A stretch of 64,000 nt of DNA, taken from contig JBEKDA010000029.1 in NCBI GenBank assembly GCA_050014595.1, positions 1 through 64,000 on the forward strand, written 5' to 3'. A model generated the notes under the pieces. It worked only from the letters and a program-made list of their open reading frames with translations, had not been told where the DNA came from and ran no database searches. Shown piece after piece: positions 24,062 through 31,279 of this stretch (position 1 is its first letter; each line of letters starts with the position of its first letter). The translations under genes and the position numbers were made by a program. The DNA is from PALSA-129 sp050014595 (GTDB lineage: Bacteria > Acidobacteriota > Terriglobia > Bryobacterales > Bryobacteraceae).

Positions 24062-24637
24062 ATGGATGAGCCTGGTAGGATGAAAGCGCTAATGGCTGCT
24101 CAGCAAGAACCGGCCCAACTTTCCGCTGCCGATCTGGAGCGGGCCTTTCGGGAGCACCACGCTCTGGTGTTTCGCGCCGCTTACCGGGTCGCCGGCAATG
24201 CCGGCGACGCCGAAGACGTGCTGCAGACCGTGTTCCTGCGGCTCCTCAAACGCGACCCAGCAGCGGAACCGGTCGGCAACATGGCCAGCTTTCTGCACCG
24301 CGCGGCGGTGAACGCGGCGCTCGACCTGGTGAGGTCCCGGCAGAATATCCGCAACGTGCCGCTGGACGAAATGGAACCGGTGCTGGCTGAGTCAGTCCAC
24401 CGGAACCCCGACCGCGTGCACCATTCGGGCGAAATCCGCGAGTGGCTGCGCGGCGCCCTGGCCCGGCTCAATCCTAGGATCGCCGAAATGTTTATGCTCC
24501 GTTTCTTTGAAGGCAAGGACAATCCCGAGATTGCGCGTCTGCTGTCGACCACACCCGGGACCGTGGCGGTGACCTTATCGCGCACGCGGGACCGCCTGGA
24601 AAAGGAATACCGAGCTTATGTGGGAGGAGTGGCATGA
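24062..24637 (+). CDS. ECF-type RNA polymerase sigma factor
   Basis: 191 residues. Region 2 is recognisable (FREHHALVFRAAYRVAGNAGDAEDVLQTVFLRLL) and region 4 near the C-terminus (LARLNPRIAEMFMLRFFEGKDNPEIARLL, TPGTVAVTLSRTRDRLEKE). It should direct transcription of a small regulon. It is the first gene of an overlapping operon; its stop overlaps the FecR-domain gene by 4 bp, and that protein is the likely anti-sigma partner. Start ATG 24062 is uncertain; ATG 24080 or 24092 are possible. Confidence 0.88.
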   Translation: MDEPGRMKALMAAQQEPAQLSAADLERAFREHHALVFRAAYRVAGNAGDAEDVLQTVFLRLLKRDPAAEPVGNMASFLHRAAVNAALDLVRSRQNIRNVPLDEMEPVLAESVHRNPDRVHHSGEIREWLRGALARLNPRIAEMFMLRFFEGKDNPEIARLLSTTPGTVAVTLSRTRDRLEKEYRAYVGGVA

Positions 24638-27108
24638 CCCCCGAATTCAAATCCATGGCCCCGGCCCTGGAGCAGGCCGTCGTGGAAATCCGCGATGAGC
24701 ATATCGATCCGGCGGTCGTCGAAGCCGCCGCCGGCCGCGTCTGGGCGAAGATCGCGCCCGCCGGCCACATCCGCGGCTGCGCCGATTTCCAGTCGCTGAT
24801 CCCGGACTACCGCGCCGGCCGGCTGGCGGAAGCGCGCGCGCTGCTGCTCAAGGACCATCTCAACCAGTGCGTGGCCTGCCGCCACGTGTTTGAAGGCCGC
24901 GTGCTTGACGGCAAGGTCGTGCCGATGATCGCCCCGAGGGTCGCGCCGCGCCCTGCCCTCCGTTCCATGCCCTCCATGCGGTGGGCCGCGGCCGCGGCGG
25001 TGCTGGCGGCGGCGGGTGTGTCGGTATGGCTGTTGGTCAACCCTTCCGGCGGCCACAGCGGCCGGGCCATCGTGCAGACCGTCAATGGGACGCTCTTCGT
25101 AGTTTCCGCCAACGGCATCCAGCCGTTGATCAAGGGCCAGGACCTGCCCGGCGGCGTTGAACTGCGCACCGCTAAGGATTCCGACGCCATGCTGGAGTTG
25201 CGTGACGGGTCGGTGGTCGAAATGCGGGAACGCTCCAGCCTGTATGCCACGGTTTCGGGCGGCGATGTGACGGTCCACCTGGGGCGCGGCAGCGTAATTG
25301 TTCAGGCCGCGCACCGCCGCAGCGGCCATCTCTATCTCGAAACCGCCGATTGCCGCGTGGCCGTGACCGGCACGCTGTTCGGCGTTACGGCGGGCCTCAA
25401 GGGTTCGCGCGTTTCGGTGGTCGAAGGCGAAGTCCACGTCACCGAGGACAACCGGGAGACGATCCTGCATGCGGGCGACCAGGCCGTCACCGGCGTTTCG
25501 GTGGAACCGGAAGCCATCAGCGATGAAATCTCCTGGAGCCGCAACCGCGACAAGCTACTGAAACAGTTGACCGACCTTCGCAACCGCCTGGGCCAGTTAC
25601 GGATGCCGGCGCTACGCTATTCCAGCACGCTGCTGGGGCGGCTGCCGGCCGGGACGGTGCTGTACGTCAGCATTCCGAACCTTTCGCAATACCTGGCCGA
25701 TGCGCAATCGGAGGTGGGGAAGAAGCTGGCGTCGAGCCCCGAGTTGCAGGCATGGTGGGCCGGGCACGGCGACCGTCTGGGCGCGGTGATCGAAACCCTG
25801 CGTGCGGGCAGTGAATACTTGGGCGACGAAATTGACATCGTGAGTGTGGCGGGCGTGCCGGCGCCGGTGGTGCTGGCGGAGCCGCGGCGCGAGGGCCTCG
25901 CGGAATTCCTGCGGAAGAAGGGCCTGCCGCTCGAGGTCGAATCGCGCCAGGGCCTGCTGTTGGTTGGGGAACCCGGCGTGGTGGCGGCCATCGCCGCCCA
26001 GATCGATTCGGGCTTTGCCTCCACGCCCCTCTATGGGCACATCGCGGAATCCTACCGCCAGGGCGCGGGCCTGTTGGTGTGCGCCGATCTTTCGCGGATG
26101 CACACCCCGTTTAAGGGAGCGCGCTATTTTCTGGCCGAGGAGAAGCAGGCCGCCGGCCACATGGTGGCCAGCGCGACGCTGGGCTTCGATGGCCCGCGCA
26201 CCGGGATGGCCGCCCTCCTGGCCGAGCCTTCCCCGATGGGCTCGCTGGACTATGTGTCGCCGGACGCCACGGTGGTGCTGGGCTTCGTAATGAAAAGCCC
26301 CGAGGCCATCGTGGATGCCGTATTGGCGGCGCGGCAGGGATCGCTCGCCACCGCTCAGAAGTCGCTTGACGATGAAGGCCGCGAGGCCGGCTTCGATGTC
26401 CGCAAAGAACTTTCCGCCAGCCTGGGCGGCGAGTTTGCGCTGGCCGTCGACGGTTCGGTGATGCCGGTGCCCTCGTGGAAGCTGGTGGCCGAAGTCTACG
26501 ACCCGCAGCGCTTCCAGGCCACTCTGCGGAAGCTCGTCGAGACGCATAACAGTGAAGCCGCCAAGGATGGTGGGCAACCGTTGCGCACCGCCCAGGAGAC
26601 CTTCGAGGGCCGCTCTTACTACATGATCGCGGCTCCAAATCCCAGCCCGCTGCTGGAAGCGCACTACACGTTCGATCAGGGTTACCTGATCGCCGGTCCG
26701 ACGCGCGCATTGGTGGCGCATGCCCTGCAAGTGAAGACGGCCGGCACTTCCATCAAGCATTCGGCGCGGTTCCTGGAATTGACTCCGCGCGACCAGCACG
26801 TGAATTTCTCGGTGGTGATTTACCAGAACCTGGGCACTACGCTGGCGCCGTTTGCGGCGCTGGCCGGGGCCTTCATGCGCCCGGGAGCCGCCGGCCGCGG
26901 GAATCCGCTGCAAGGTTTGGACGACGTCAAACCCGCGCTTTACGCGGTTTACGGCGAGCCCGACCGCATCACCATGACGGCCAACGGGGACGTGCTCGGC
27001 AACACTCTGGCGAACCTGATGAGCGGCAACCTGCTCGGCTTGGCCGGACTGCCCATCAACCAAATGTTCGGAACACGCGCGCCGAAGATACCGTATCCTT
27101 CAAAGTGA
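24634..27108 (+). CDS. FecR-domain membrane protein, probable anti-sigma partner
   Basis: 824 residues. Residues 1-95 are cytoplasmic with an LNQCVACRHVFEGR motif (zinc-finger-like, as in anti-sigma factors). A transmembrane helix lies near 112-133. The FecR domain (about 145-290) has VNGTLFVVS, LRDGSVVEMRERSSL and VTGTLFGVTAG. The remaining 530 residues are periplasmic; LPAGTVLYVSIPNLSQYL resembles DUF3352-like proteins. Its gene is embedded between the sigma factor and an ABC exporter ATPase with overlaps at both ends. It may sense envelope conditions and hold the sigma factor. Confidence 0.75.
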   Translation: MTPEFKSMAPALEQAVVEIRDEHIDPAVVEAAAGRVWAKIAPAGHIRGCADFQSLIPDYRAGRLAEARALLLKDHLNQCVACRHVFEGRVLDGKVVPMIAPRVAPRPALRSMPSMRWAAAAAVLAAAGVSVWLLVNPSGGHSGRAIVQTVNGTLFVVSANGIQPLIKGQDLPGGVELRTAKDSDAMLELRDGSVVEMRERSSLYATVSGGDVTVHLGRGSVIVQAAHRRSGHLYLETADCRVAVTGTLFGVTAGLKGSRVSVVEGEVHVTEDNRETILHAGDQAVTGVSVEPEAISDEISWSRNRDKLLKQLTDLRNRLGQLRMPALRYSSTLLGRLPAGTVLYVSIPNLSQYLADAQSEVGKKLASSPELQAWWAGHGDRLGAVIETLRAGSEYLGDEIDIVSVAGVPAPVVLAEPRREGLAEFLRKKGLPLEVESRQGLLLVGEPGVVAAIAAQIDSGFASTPLYGHIAESYRQGAGLLVCADLSRMHTPFKGARYFLAEEKQAAGHMVASATLGFDGPRTGMAALLAEPSPMGSLDYVSPDATVVLGFVMKSPEAIVDAVLAARQGSLATAQKSLDDEGREAGFDVRKELSASLGGEFALAVDGSVMPVPSWKLVAEVYDPQRFQATLRKLVETHNSEAAKDGGQPLRTAQETFEGRSYYMIAAPNPSPLLEAHYTFDQGYLIAGPTRALVAHALQVKTAGTSIKHSARFLELTPRDQHVNFSVVIYQNLGTTLAPFAALAGAFMRPGAAGRGNPLQGLDDVKPALYAVYGEPDRITMTANGDVLGNTLANLMSGNLLGLAGLPINQMFGTRAPKIPYPSK

Positions 27109-28070
27109 TGGATCCGGTAATCGAACTCGACGGCCTGGAGGTGCGCTTCGGGGATCGCGTCATCCTCAAGAAGCTGAACGCAGCGCTCACCGGAAGGTCG
27201 GTGGGGTTGCTGGGGCCGAACGGGGCGGGAAAGTCGACGCTCATCAACACGCTGCTGGGCTTCCACAAGCCTTCCGCCGGTACGGCGCGCATTCTGGGCC
27301 ACGACGTCCGCACGCAGGCGCGGGCGGTGCGCTCACTCATCGGCTACATGCCGGAAAACGACTCTTTCGTGGCGGGCATGAGCGGCGTGCACTTCGTAAG
27401 GCTGATGGCGGAGCTCGCCGGGCTGCCGGCCGCGCATGCGCTCGAACGGGCCCATGAGGCCTTCTTTTACGTCGGCCTGGGCGAGGTGCGGTACCGCGCC
27501 GTGGGCACCTATTCGCTGGGGATGAAGCAGGCGGCCAAGCTGGCCCAGGCCATCGCGCACGGCCCTAAGTTGCTCTTTCTGGACGAGCCGACCAACGGCC
27601 TGGACCCGCCGGCGCGCGCCCGCATGATCCAGCTCATCCAGGAAATCCGCGACCGCGGCGATCTCCACCTGCTGCTCTCTTCGCACCTGTTGCGCGACGT
27701 GGAAGACTGCTGCGACCAGGTCCTGATTCTCAAGGACGGCAACGTGGCGGCGTTCTGCAACCTGGAGGAAGAGCGCCGGGCTAACCGCCGGTTCCTGGAA
27801 TTGGAGACGCGCGGCGAAAACAATGGCAGCTTCCTGGAGGCGGTGGAGAAGCTGGGCTGCGAGACCGCGCCGGGAGCGCAGGGCCGCGTGAAGTTGATCC
27901 TGCCGGATGGCCTGGAAGTGCGGCGGCTCTATGAGATCGCAGCCGATCGGAACGTGCAGATCCGCCGGCTCAACCGCAAGCGCGATTCGCTCGAAGACAT
28001 TTTCCTCAAAGCCATGGAAGTGGGACAGGCTTCAGCCTGTCAACCAGAGGCCTCCGATGGCCGTCTATAA
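27105..28070 (+). CDS. ABC-2 type exporter ATPase, first copy
   Basis: 321 residues. Walker A is GPNGAGKST, the signature YSLGMKQAAKLAQ, Walker B LLFLDEPTNGLDPP and the switch SSHLLRDVEDCCD. The start GTG 27105 overlaps the FecR-gene stop; ATG 27108 is equally possible. The natural end seems to be near EDIFLKAMEVG. The last 15 residues (about QASACQPEASDGRL) are encoded by a palindromic repeat (28024-28041) and by the first copy of a triplicated start/stop cassette. The partner permease is at 28563. Confidence 0.9.
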   Translation: MMDPVIELDGLEVRFGDRVILKKLNAALTGRSVGLLGPNGAGKSTLINTLLGFHKPSAGTARILGHDVRTQARAVRSLIGYMPENDSFVAGMSGVHFVRLMAELAGLPAAHALERAHEAFFYVGLGEVRYRAVGTYSLGMKQAAKLAQAIAHGPKLLFLDEPTNGLDPPARARMIQLIQEIRDRGDLHLLLSSHLLRDVEDCCDQVLILKDGNVAAFCNLEEERRANRRFLELETRGENNGSFLEAVEKLGCETAPGAQGRVKLILPDGLEVRRLYEIAADRNVQIRRLNRKRDSLEDIFLKAMEVGQASACQPEASDGRL

Positions 28071-28075
28071 GAAAC
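28047..28075 (+). repeat. Start/stop overlap cassette, copy 1
   Basis: The segment with GGCCTCC, CGATGGCCGTCTATAA and AAA repeats at 28416-28462 and 28537-28582. In each copy a ribosome-binding GGAGG-like stretch precedes an ATG reading MAVYKK, and the TATAA of the same copy ends the upstream frame (DGRL-stop). Copy 1 ends the first ABC ATPase at TAA 28068-28070 and offers ATG 28057. Confidence 0.8.
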
Positions 28076-28455
28076 CTCCTCTGTACTACTATGCTTCGCT
28101 TTCTTTGCAGGCCGCGACGACTCTTCCGCGTCCCAAGTCCGAAGGACGCAAGAGAATAGCCCGGTGCACCAGCACTGGGAACCGTGCGCAGGACGGGTTA
28201 GCCCCGGAACGGGGCGTAAGAATTCGCGCCCGGCCGCATCTTCCGCCCCGTTCCGGGGCTGGTCAATCACCACCGATCCCCACGGCTCTGCGCCGTGGGC
28301 TAATCTCTTTCGCCCTCCGGGCTTCGCGATCAACACGCCGTTTGCGGCTTGCCGCAATGTGGGGCAGCCAATCCTGGCTGCCGCCGGCTTTCAGCCGGCG
28401 CTGCCGCTCGGTACCCGCCTCTACCCCACTGGAGGCCCCCGATGGCCGTCTATAA
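28057..28455 (+). CDS. Open frame through the repeat block (132 codons), probably a translation relay
   Basis: It begins at ATG 28057 (MAVYKKPPLYYY), shares a 14-bp overlap with the ATPase end, crosses the composite repeat and ends in APDGRL-stop at cassette copy 2. Composition is repeat-derived, rich in Arg, Pro and Ser, with no domain. I do not claim a functional protein; it may serve to carry ribosomes across the insertion. Confidence 0.3.
   Translation: MAVYKKPPLYYYASLSLQAATTLPRPKSEGRKRIARCTSTGNRAQDGLAPERGVRIRARPHLPPRSGAGQSPPIPTALRRGLISFALRASRSTRRLRLAAMWGSQSWLPPAFSRRCRSVPASTPLEAPDGRL
28166..28333. repeat. Composite palindromic repeat element, copy B
   Basis: Same modules and order as 2018-2247: CAGCACTGGGAAC, then AGCCCCGGAACGGGGCG, its inverted partner CGCCCCGTTCCGGGGCTGG, a CCCCACGGC/GCCGTGGG hairpin and TCTTTCGCCCTCCGGGCTT. 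The spacing inside the large inverted repeat is shorter than in copy A. It lies within a gene-internal gap of the ABC operon. Confidence 0.75.
28362..28415. repeat. Pair of short palindromes
   Basis: GGCAGCC-AATCCT-GGCTGCC followed directly by GCCGGC-TTTCA-GCCGGC. These are of the same type as the hairpins at 1251 and 28024 and fill the space between composite copy B and start/stop cassette copy 2. Confidence 0.6.
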
Positions 28456-28462
28456 GAAAACT
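28416..28462 (+). repeat. Start/stop overlap cassette, copy 2
   Basis: Aligns with copy 3 (28537-28582) over 46 bp with two differences. It has GGAGG followed by ATG 28442 and ends the previous relay frame at TAA 28453-28455. Confidence 0.85.
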
Positions 28463-28576
28463 CCGCAGCCTCGTGGCGCACGCACTCGTGCGTGCCGCGT
28501 CGACACTCGTGTCGACGCTCGGCGAGCGTCGTCGACCGCCTCTACCCCACCGGAGGCCCCCGATGGCCGTCTATAA
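28442..28576 (+). CDS. Short open frame (44 codons) between cassette copies 2 and 3
   Basis: It starts at ATG 28442 (MAVYKKTPQPRG) with a strong GGAGG upstream and ends in PEAPDGRL-stop inside copy 3, overlapping the permease start by 14 bp. The interior is made of three consecutive palindromes (GCACGCAC/GTGCGTGC, GTCGACAC/GTGTCGAC, GACGCTC/GAGCGTC). It shares ribosome binding site and first codons with the permease, so translation is plausible, but the product is probably meaningless. Confidence 0.35.
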   Translation: MAVYKKTPQPRGARTRACRVDTRVDARRASSTASTPPEAPDGRL

Positions 28577-28582
28577 AAAAAC
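28537..28582 (+). repeat. Start/stop overlap cassette, copy 3 (genuine permease start)
   Basis: It contains CGGAGG 7 nt before ATG 28563. The N-terminus MAVYKKTYRPYQGEL of the permease begins here. Its TATAA ends the preceding 44-codon frame. Confidence 0.85.
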
Positions 28583-29465
28583 CTACCGCCCGTACCAGGG
28601 CGAGCTGACGTCTTCCTGGTTGCGGTTCCTGGTGATTCCGCGGTACGCCCTCGCGGAGCTGCACCGTTCGCGGTTCCTGTCCACCTTTTTCATCGCCAGC
28701 TTCATCTACCCGGTGATCTGCGCGCTCATCATTTACGTGCAGCACAATGCCAGCGCGCTGGGGTTGCTGGGCGTCGAGGGCGCGCGAGGCCTGATCTCCA
28801 TCAACGTGACGTTCTTCATGAACCTGCTCGGCTGGCAGAGCATGCTGGCGCTGTTCCTGGCGGCGTTCGTGGGGCCCGGGCAGATCTCGCCGGACCTGGC
28901 CAACAACGCTCTCTCGCTCTACCTGGCGCGGCCCTTTTCGCGCGTCGAGTACGTGCTCGGCAAGATGTCGGTGCTGGCGGTGCTGATGTCGCTGATGACC
29001 TGGGTGCCGGGCCTGCTGTGCTTCGCCCTGCAGGGCTATCTGGAAGGCTGGCAGTGGATGCGGGACAATGCGCGCCTGGCCTTCGGCACATTCTTCGGCG
29101 CCTGGATCTGGATTCTGATTCTGGCGCTGCTGGCGCTGGCGCTCTCCGCCTGGGTGAAGTGGAAGCCGGCGGCGGGCGGCCTGATGTTCGGGGTCTTCTT
29201 CGTGGCGGCGGCCTTCGGCGCCGTGATCAACGGCGTGCAGCGCACCAGGTGGGGCCACCTGTTCAACATCAGCCACCTCATCGGCTGGGTCTGGGTGCAG
29301 CTCTTTGAGGGCTCCAATAAGACCACCAACGGCGCGGTCTTCTTCCGCGTACCGGCAGGCGAGGAGCTTCCGCTATGGTGCTGCTGGATCGCGCTCGGCG
29401 TGCTCTGCCTGATCTGCCTCTACATGCTGGCCCGTAAGATCCGTGGAGCGGAGGTGGTGCGATGA
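28563..29465 (+). CDS. ABC-2 type exporter permease, first copy
   Basis: 300 residues with six hydrophobic segments: FLSTFFIASFIYPVICALII, FMNLLGWQSMLALFLAAFV, MSVLAVLMSLMTWVPGLLC, the long hydrophobic stretch around 175-200, MFGVFFVAAAFGAVI, and the C-terminal segment. The LSLYLARPFSRVEYVLGK loop is typical of ABC-2 permeases acting after a heterologous ATPase. The open frame extends further upstream, but this is repeat sequence. The start is ATG 28563 in cassette copy 3. It overlaps the second ATPase by 4 bp. Confidence 0.88.
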   Translation: MAVYKKTYRPYQGELTSSWLRFLVIPRYALAELHRSRFLSTFFIASFIYPVICALIIYVQHNASALGLLGVEGARGLISINVTFFMNLLGWQSMLALFLAAFVGPGQISPDLANNALSLYLARPFSRVEYVLGKMSVLAVLMSLMTWVPGLLCFALQGYLEGWQWMRDNARLAFGTFFGAWIWILILALLALALSAWVKWKPAAGGLMFGVFFVAAAFGAVINGVQRTRWGHLFNISHLIGWVWVQLFEGSNKTTNGAVFFRVPAGEELPLWCCWIALGVLCLICLYMLARKIRGAEVVR

Positions 29466-30406
29466 GCCAGACGCAAATCACCTTCGCCAACGTATCCCGC
29501 TTCTACGGTGAAGTGCTCGGGATCAACAACGTCAGCCTGTCCATTCCGCCAGGCATCACCAGCCTGGTGGGCCCCAATGGATCGGGCAAGACCACCCTGA
29601 TGAATCTCATGACCGGGCTGATCCGGCCGACCCAAGGCGAGATCAGCGTGCTGGGCGTCGCGCCTCGCCATCCCGAGCGGCTCTGCCGCATGGTCGGTTA
29701 CTGCGCGCAATTCGACGCTTTTCCCAAGGGCCTCACCGGACACCAGTTTATCTATTGGTTCCTGCGCATGCACGGGATGAGCCACGCCGAGTGCGAAGAA
29801 AAAACCGCCGCGGCGCTGGAGCGCGTGAGCATGACGCCGGCGGCGCAGCGCCCGGTGGGAGCCTATAGCAAAGGCATGCGGCAACGCATCAAACTGGCGC
29901 AGGCCATCGCGCACGACCCGCCAGTGCTGGTGCTCGACGAGCCGCTCAACGGCCTGGACCCCATGGCGCGCGCCGAAACCATCGCGCTGTTCCGCGAGTG
30001 GGGCGCAAAGGGGCGGTACGTCATCGTATCCAGCCACATCCTGCACGAAGTGGACCAGATTTCCGACCAGGTGATCCTGCTGAGCCAGGGCTACGTGGTG
30101 GCGGAAGGGCAGATCCAGGGCGTCCGCAGCGAGGTGAAGGAGCAGCCCATGCAGATTCTGGTGCGCTGCGACAACCCGGGCGGCCTGGCGGCGCGCCTGT
30201 TCCAGGATCGCCACATGGTGGAAGCCAAGATCAGTAACGACCGCAAGGGCCTGCTGCTGCGCACCACCGATGCCGACAGCTTTTATTTGCTGCTCAACCG
30301 CGTGGTGCTCGAGTCCGGCCTGGAAGTGGAATCGGTGGCGCCAGCCGACGACGACGTGAACTCGGTGTACCAGTACCTGATCGGCGCCGAAGGAGGCACG
30401 GTATGA
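29462..30406 (+). CDS. ABC-2 type exporter ATPase, second copy
   Basis: 314 residues. Walker A GPNGSGKTT, signature YSKGMRQRIKLAQ, Walker B VLVLDEPLNGLDP and SSHILHEVDQISD. The last 90 residues form the extra domain frequent in exporter ATPases of the CcmA/NatA type. It overlaps both neighbouring permease genes by 4 bp (ATGA), so the four ABC genes form one operon and probably one heteromeric exporter. Confidence 0.93.
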   Translation: MSQTQITFANVSRFYGEVLGINNVSLSIPPGITSLVGPNGSGKTTLMNLMTGLIRPTQGEISVLGVAPRHPERLCRMVGYCAQFDAFPKGLTGHQFIYWFLRMHGMSHAECEEKTAAALERVSMTPAAQRPVGAYSKGMRQRIKLAQAIAHDPPVLVLDEPLNGLDPMARAETIALFREWGAKGRYVIVSSHILHEVDQISDQVILLSQGYVVAEGQIQGVRSEVKEQPMQILVRCDNPGGLAARLFQDRHMVEAKISNDRKGLLLRTTDADSFYLLLNRVVLESGLEVESVAPADDDVNSVYQYLIGAEGGTV

Positions 30407-31230
30407 GCCCTCTATGGCTGCGGCAGATCGGCGCGGTCCTGCGGCTGGAACTGAAGAAGACTTTCTTCTCCAAGCGCGGCTGGTGGATCTACTGCCTGGC
30501 CATCGGGCCGGTGGTGATCACCCTGCTGCACTGGTTGTTCGAACTCCGCCGCGCGGGCGAACGTCACCACACGCTGGGCGAAGACAGCATGATCTTTGCG
30601 GCCTTGTTCCTGTTTTTCTACCTGCGCGCCACCATCTTTTTCGGATGCATGGGAATTTTCTCCAACCTGTTCCGCGGGGAGATGCTGGAGAAGACCCTGC
30701 ACTATTACTTCCTGACGCCCATGCGGCGGGAGCTGCTGGTGGCCGGCAAATATCTGGCGGGCCTGGCGGTGGCCCTGACGCTGTTTGTGGGCAGCACGGC
30801 GGCGGCATTCCTGACGTTGAGCCGGCACTTCGGCCCGGCCTGGAGCGACTATTTGTACCACGGCCCGGGCCTGAGCCAGCTCGGCAGCTACCTGCTGGTG
30901 GCGGCGCTCGGCTGCGTCGGCTACGGCGCGGTATTCGTGATGTGCGGGTTGATGTTTCGCAACCCCCTGATTCCGGCGGCGGTGGTTTTTGTGTGGGAGA
31001 ACCTGAACCCGTTCCTGCCGGACCTGCTGAAGAAGATCAGCATCATTTTCTACCTGAAGAGCCTGTGCCCGGTGGAAGTCCCGGTGCCCCCGCCATTCTC
31101 GGTGATGGTGGTGGAGTCCGACCCGACGCCCATGTGGATCGCCGTCCCCGGACTGCTGGCGGTTGCGGCGATCCTTCTGATCTACTCCGCGATCTCGGCG
31201 CGGCAAACGGAAATCAACTACGGGGAGTAG
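30403..31230 (+). CDS. ABC-2 type exporter permease, second copy
   Basis: 275 residues. The N-terminus is cytoplasmic (RLELKKTFFSKRGWW), then about six hydrophobic segments with a GMIFS-like GCMGIFSNLFRGEMLEKTLHYYFLTPMRRELLVAGK loop typical of ABC-2 permeases. It is the last gene of the sigma/FecR/ABC operon. The substrate is unknown; antibiotics, lipids or enzymes released from the envelope are all possible. After its stop only 49 bp separate it from the convergent Tat-exported gene. Confidence 0.88.
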   Translation: MSPLWLRQIGAVLRLELKKTFFSKRGWWIYCLAIGPVVITLLHWLFELRRAGERHHTLGEDSMIFAALFLFFYLRATIFFGCMGIFSNLFRGEMLEKTLHYYFLTPMRRELLVAGKYLAGLAVALTLFVGSTAAAFLTLSRHFGPAWSDYLYHGPGLSQLGSYLLVAALGCVGYGAVFVMCGLMFRNPLIPAAVVFVWENLNPFLPDLLKKISIIFYLKSLCPVEVPVPPPFSVMVVESDPTPMWIAVPGLLAVAAILLIYSAISARQTEINYGE

Positions 31231-31279
31231 CCATGTGGGACCGGCCTCCCGGCCGGTCGAGCGTCGGCCCCCGTGTCAC

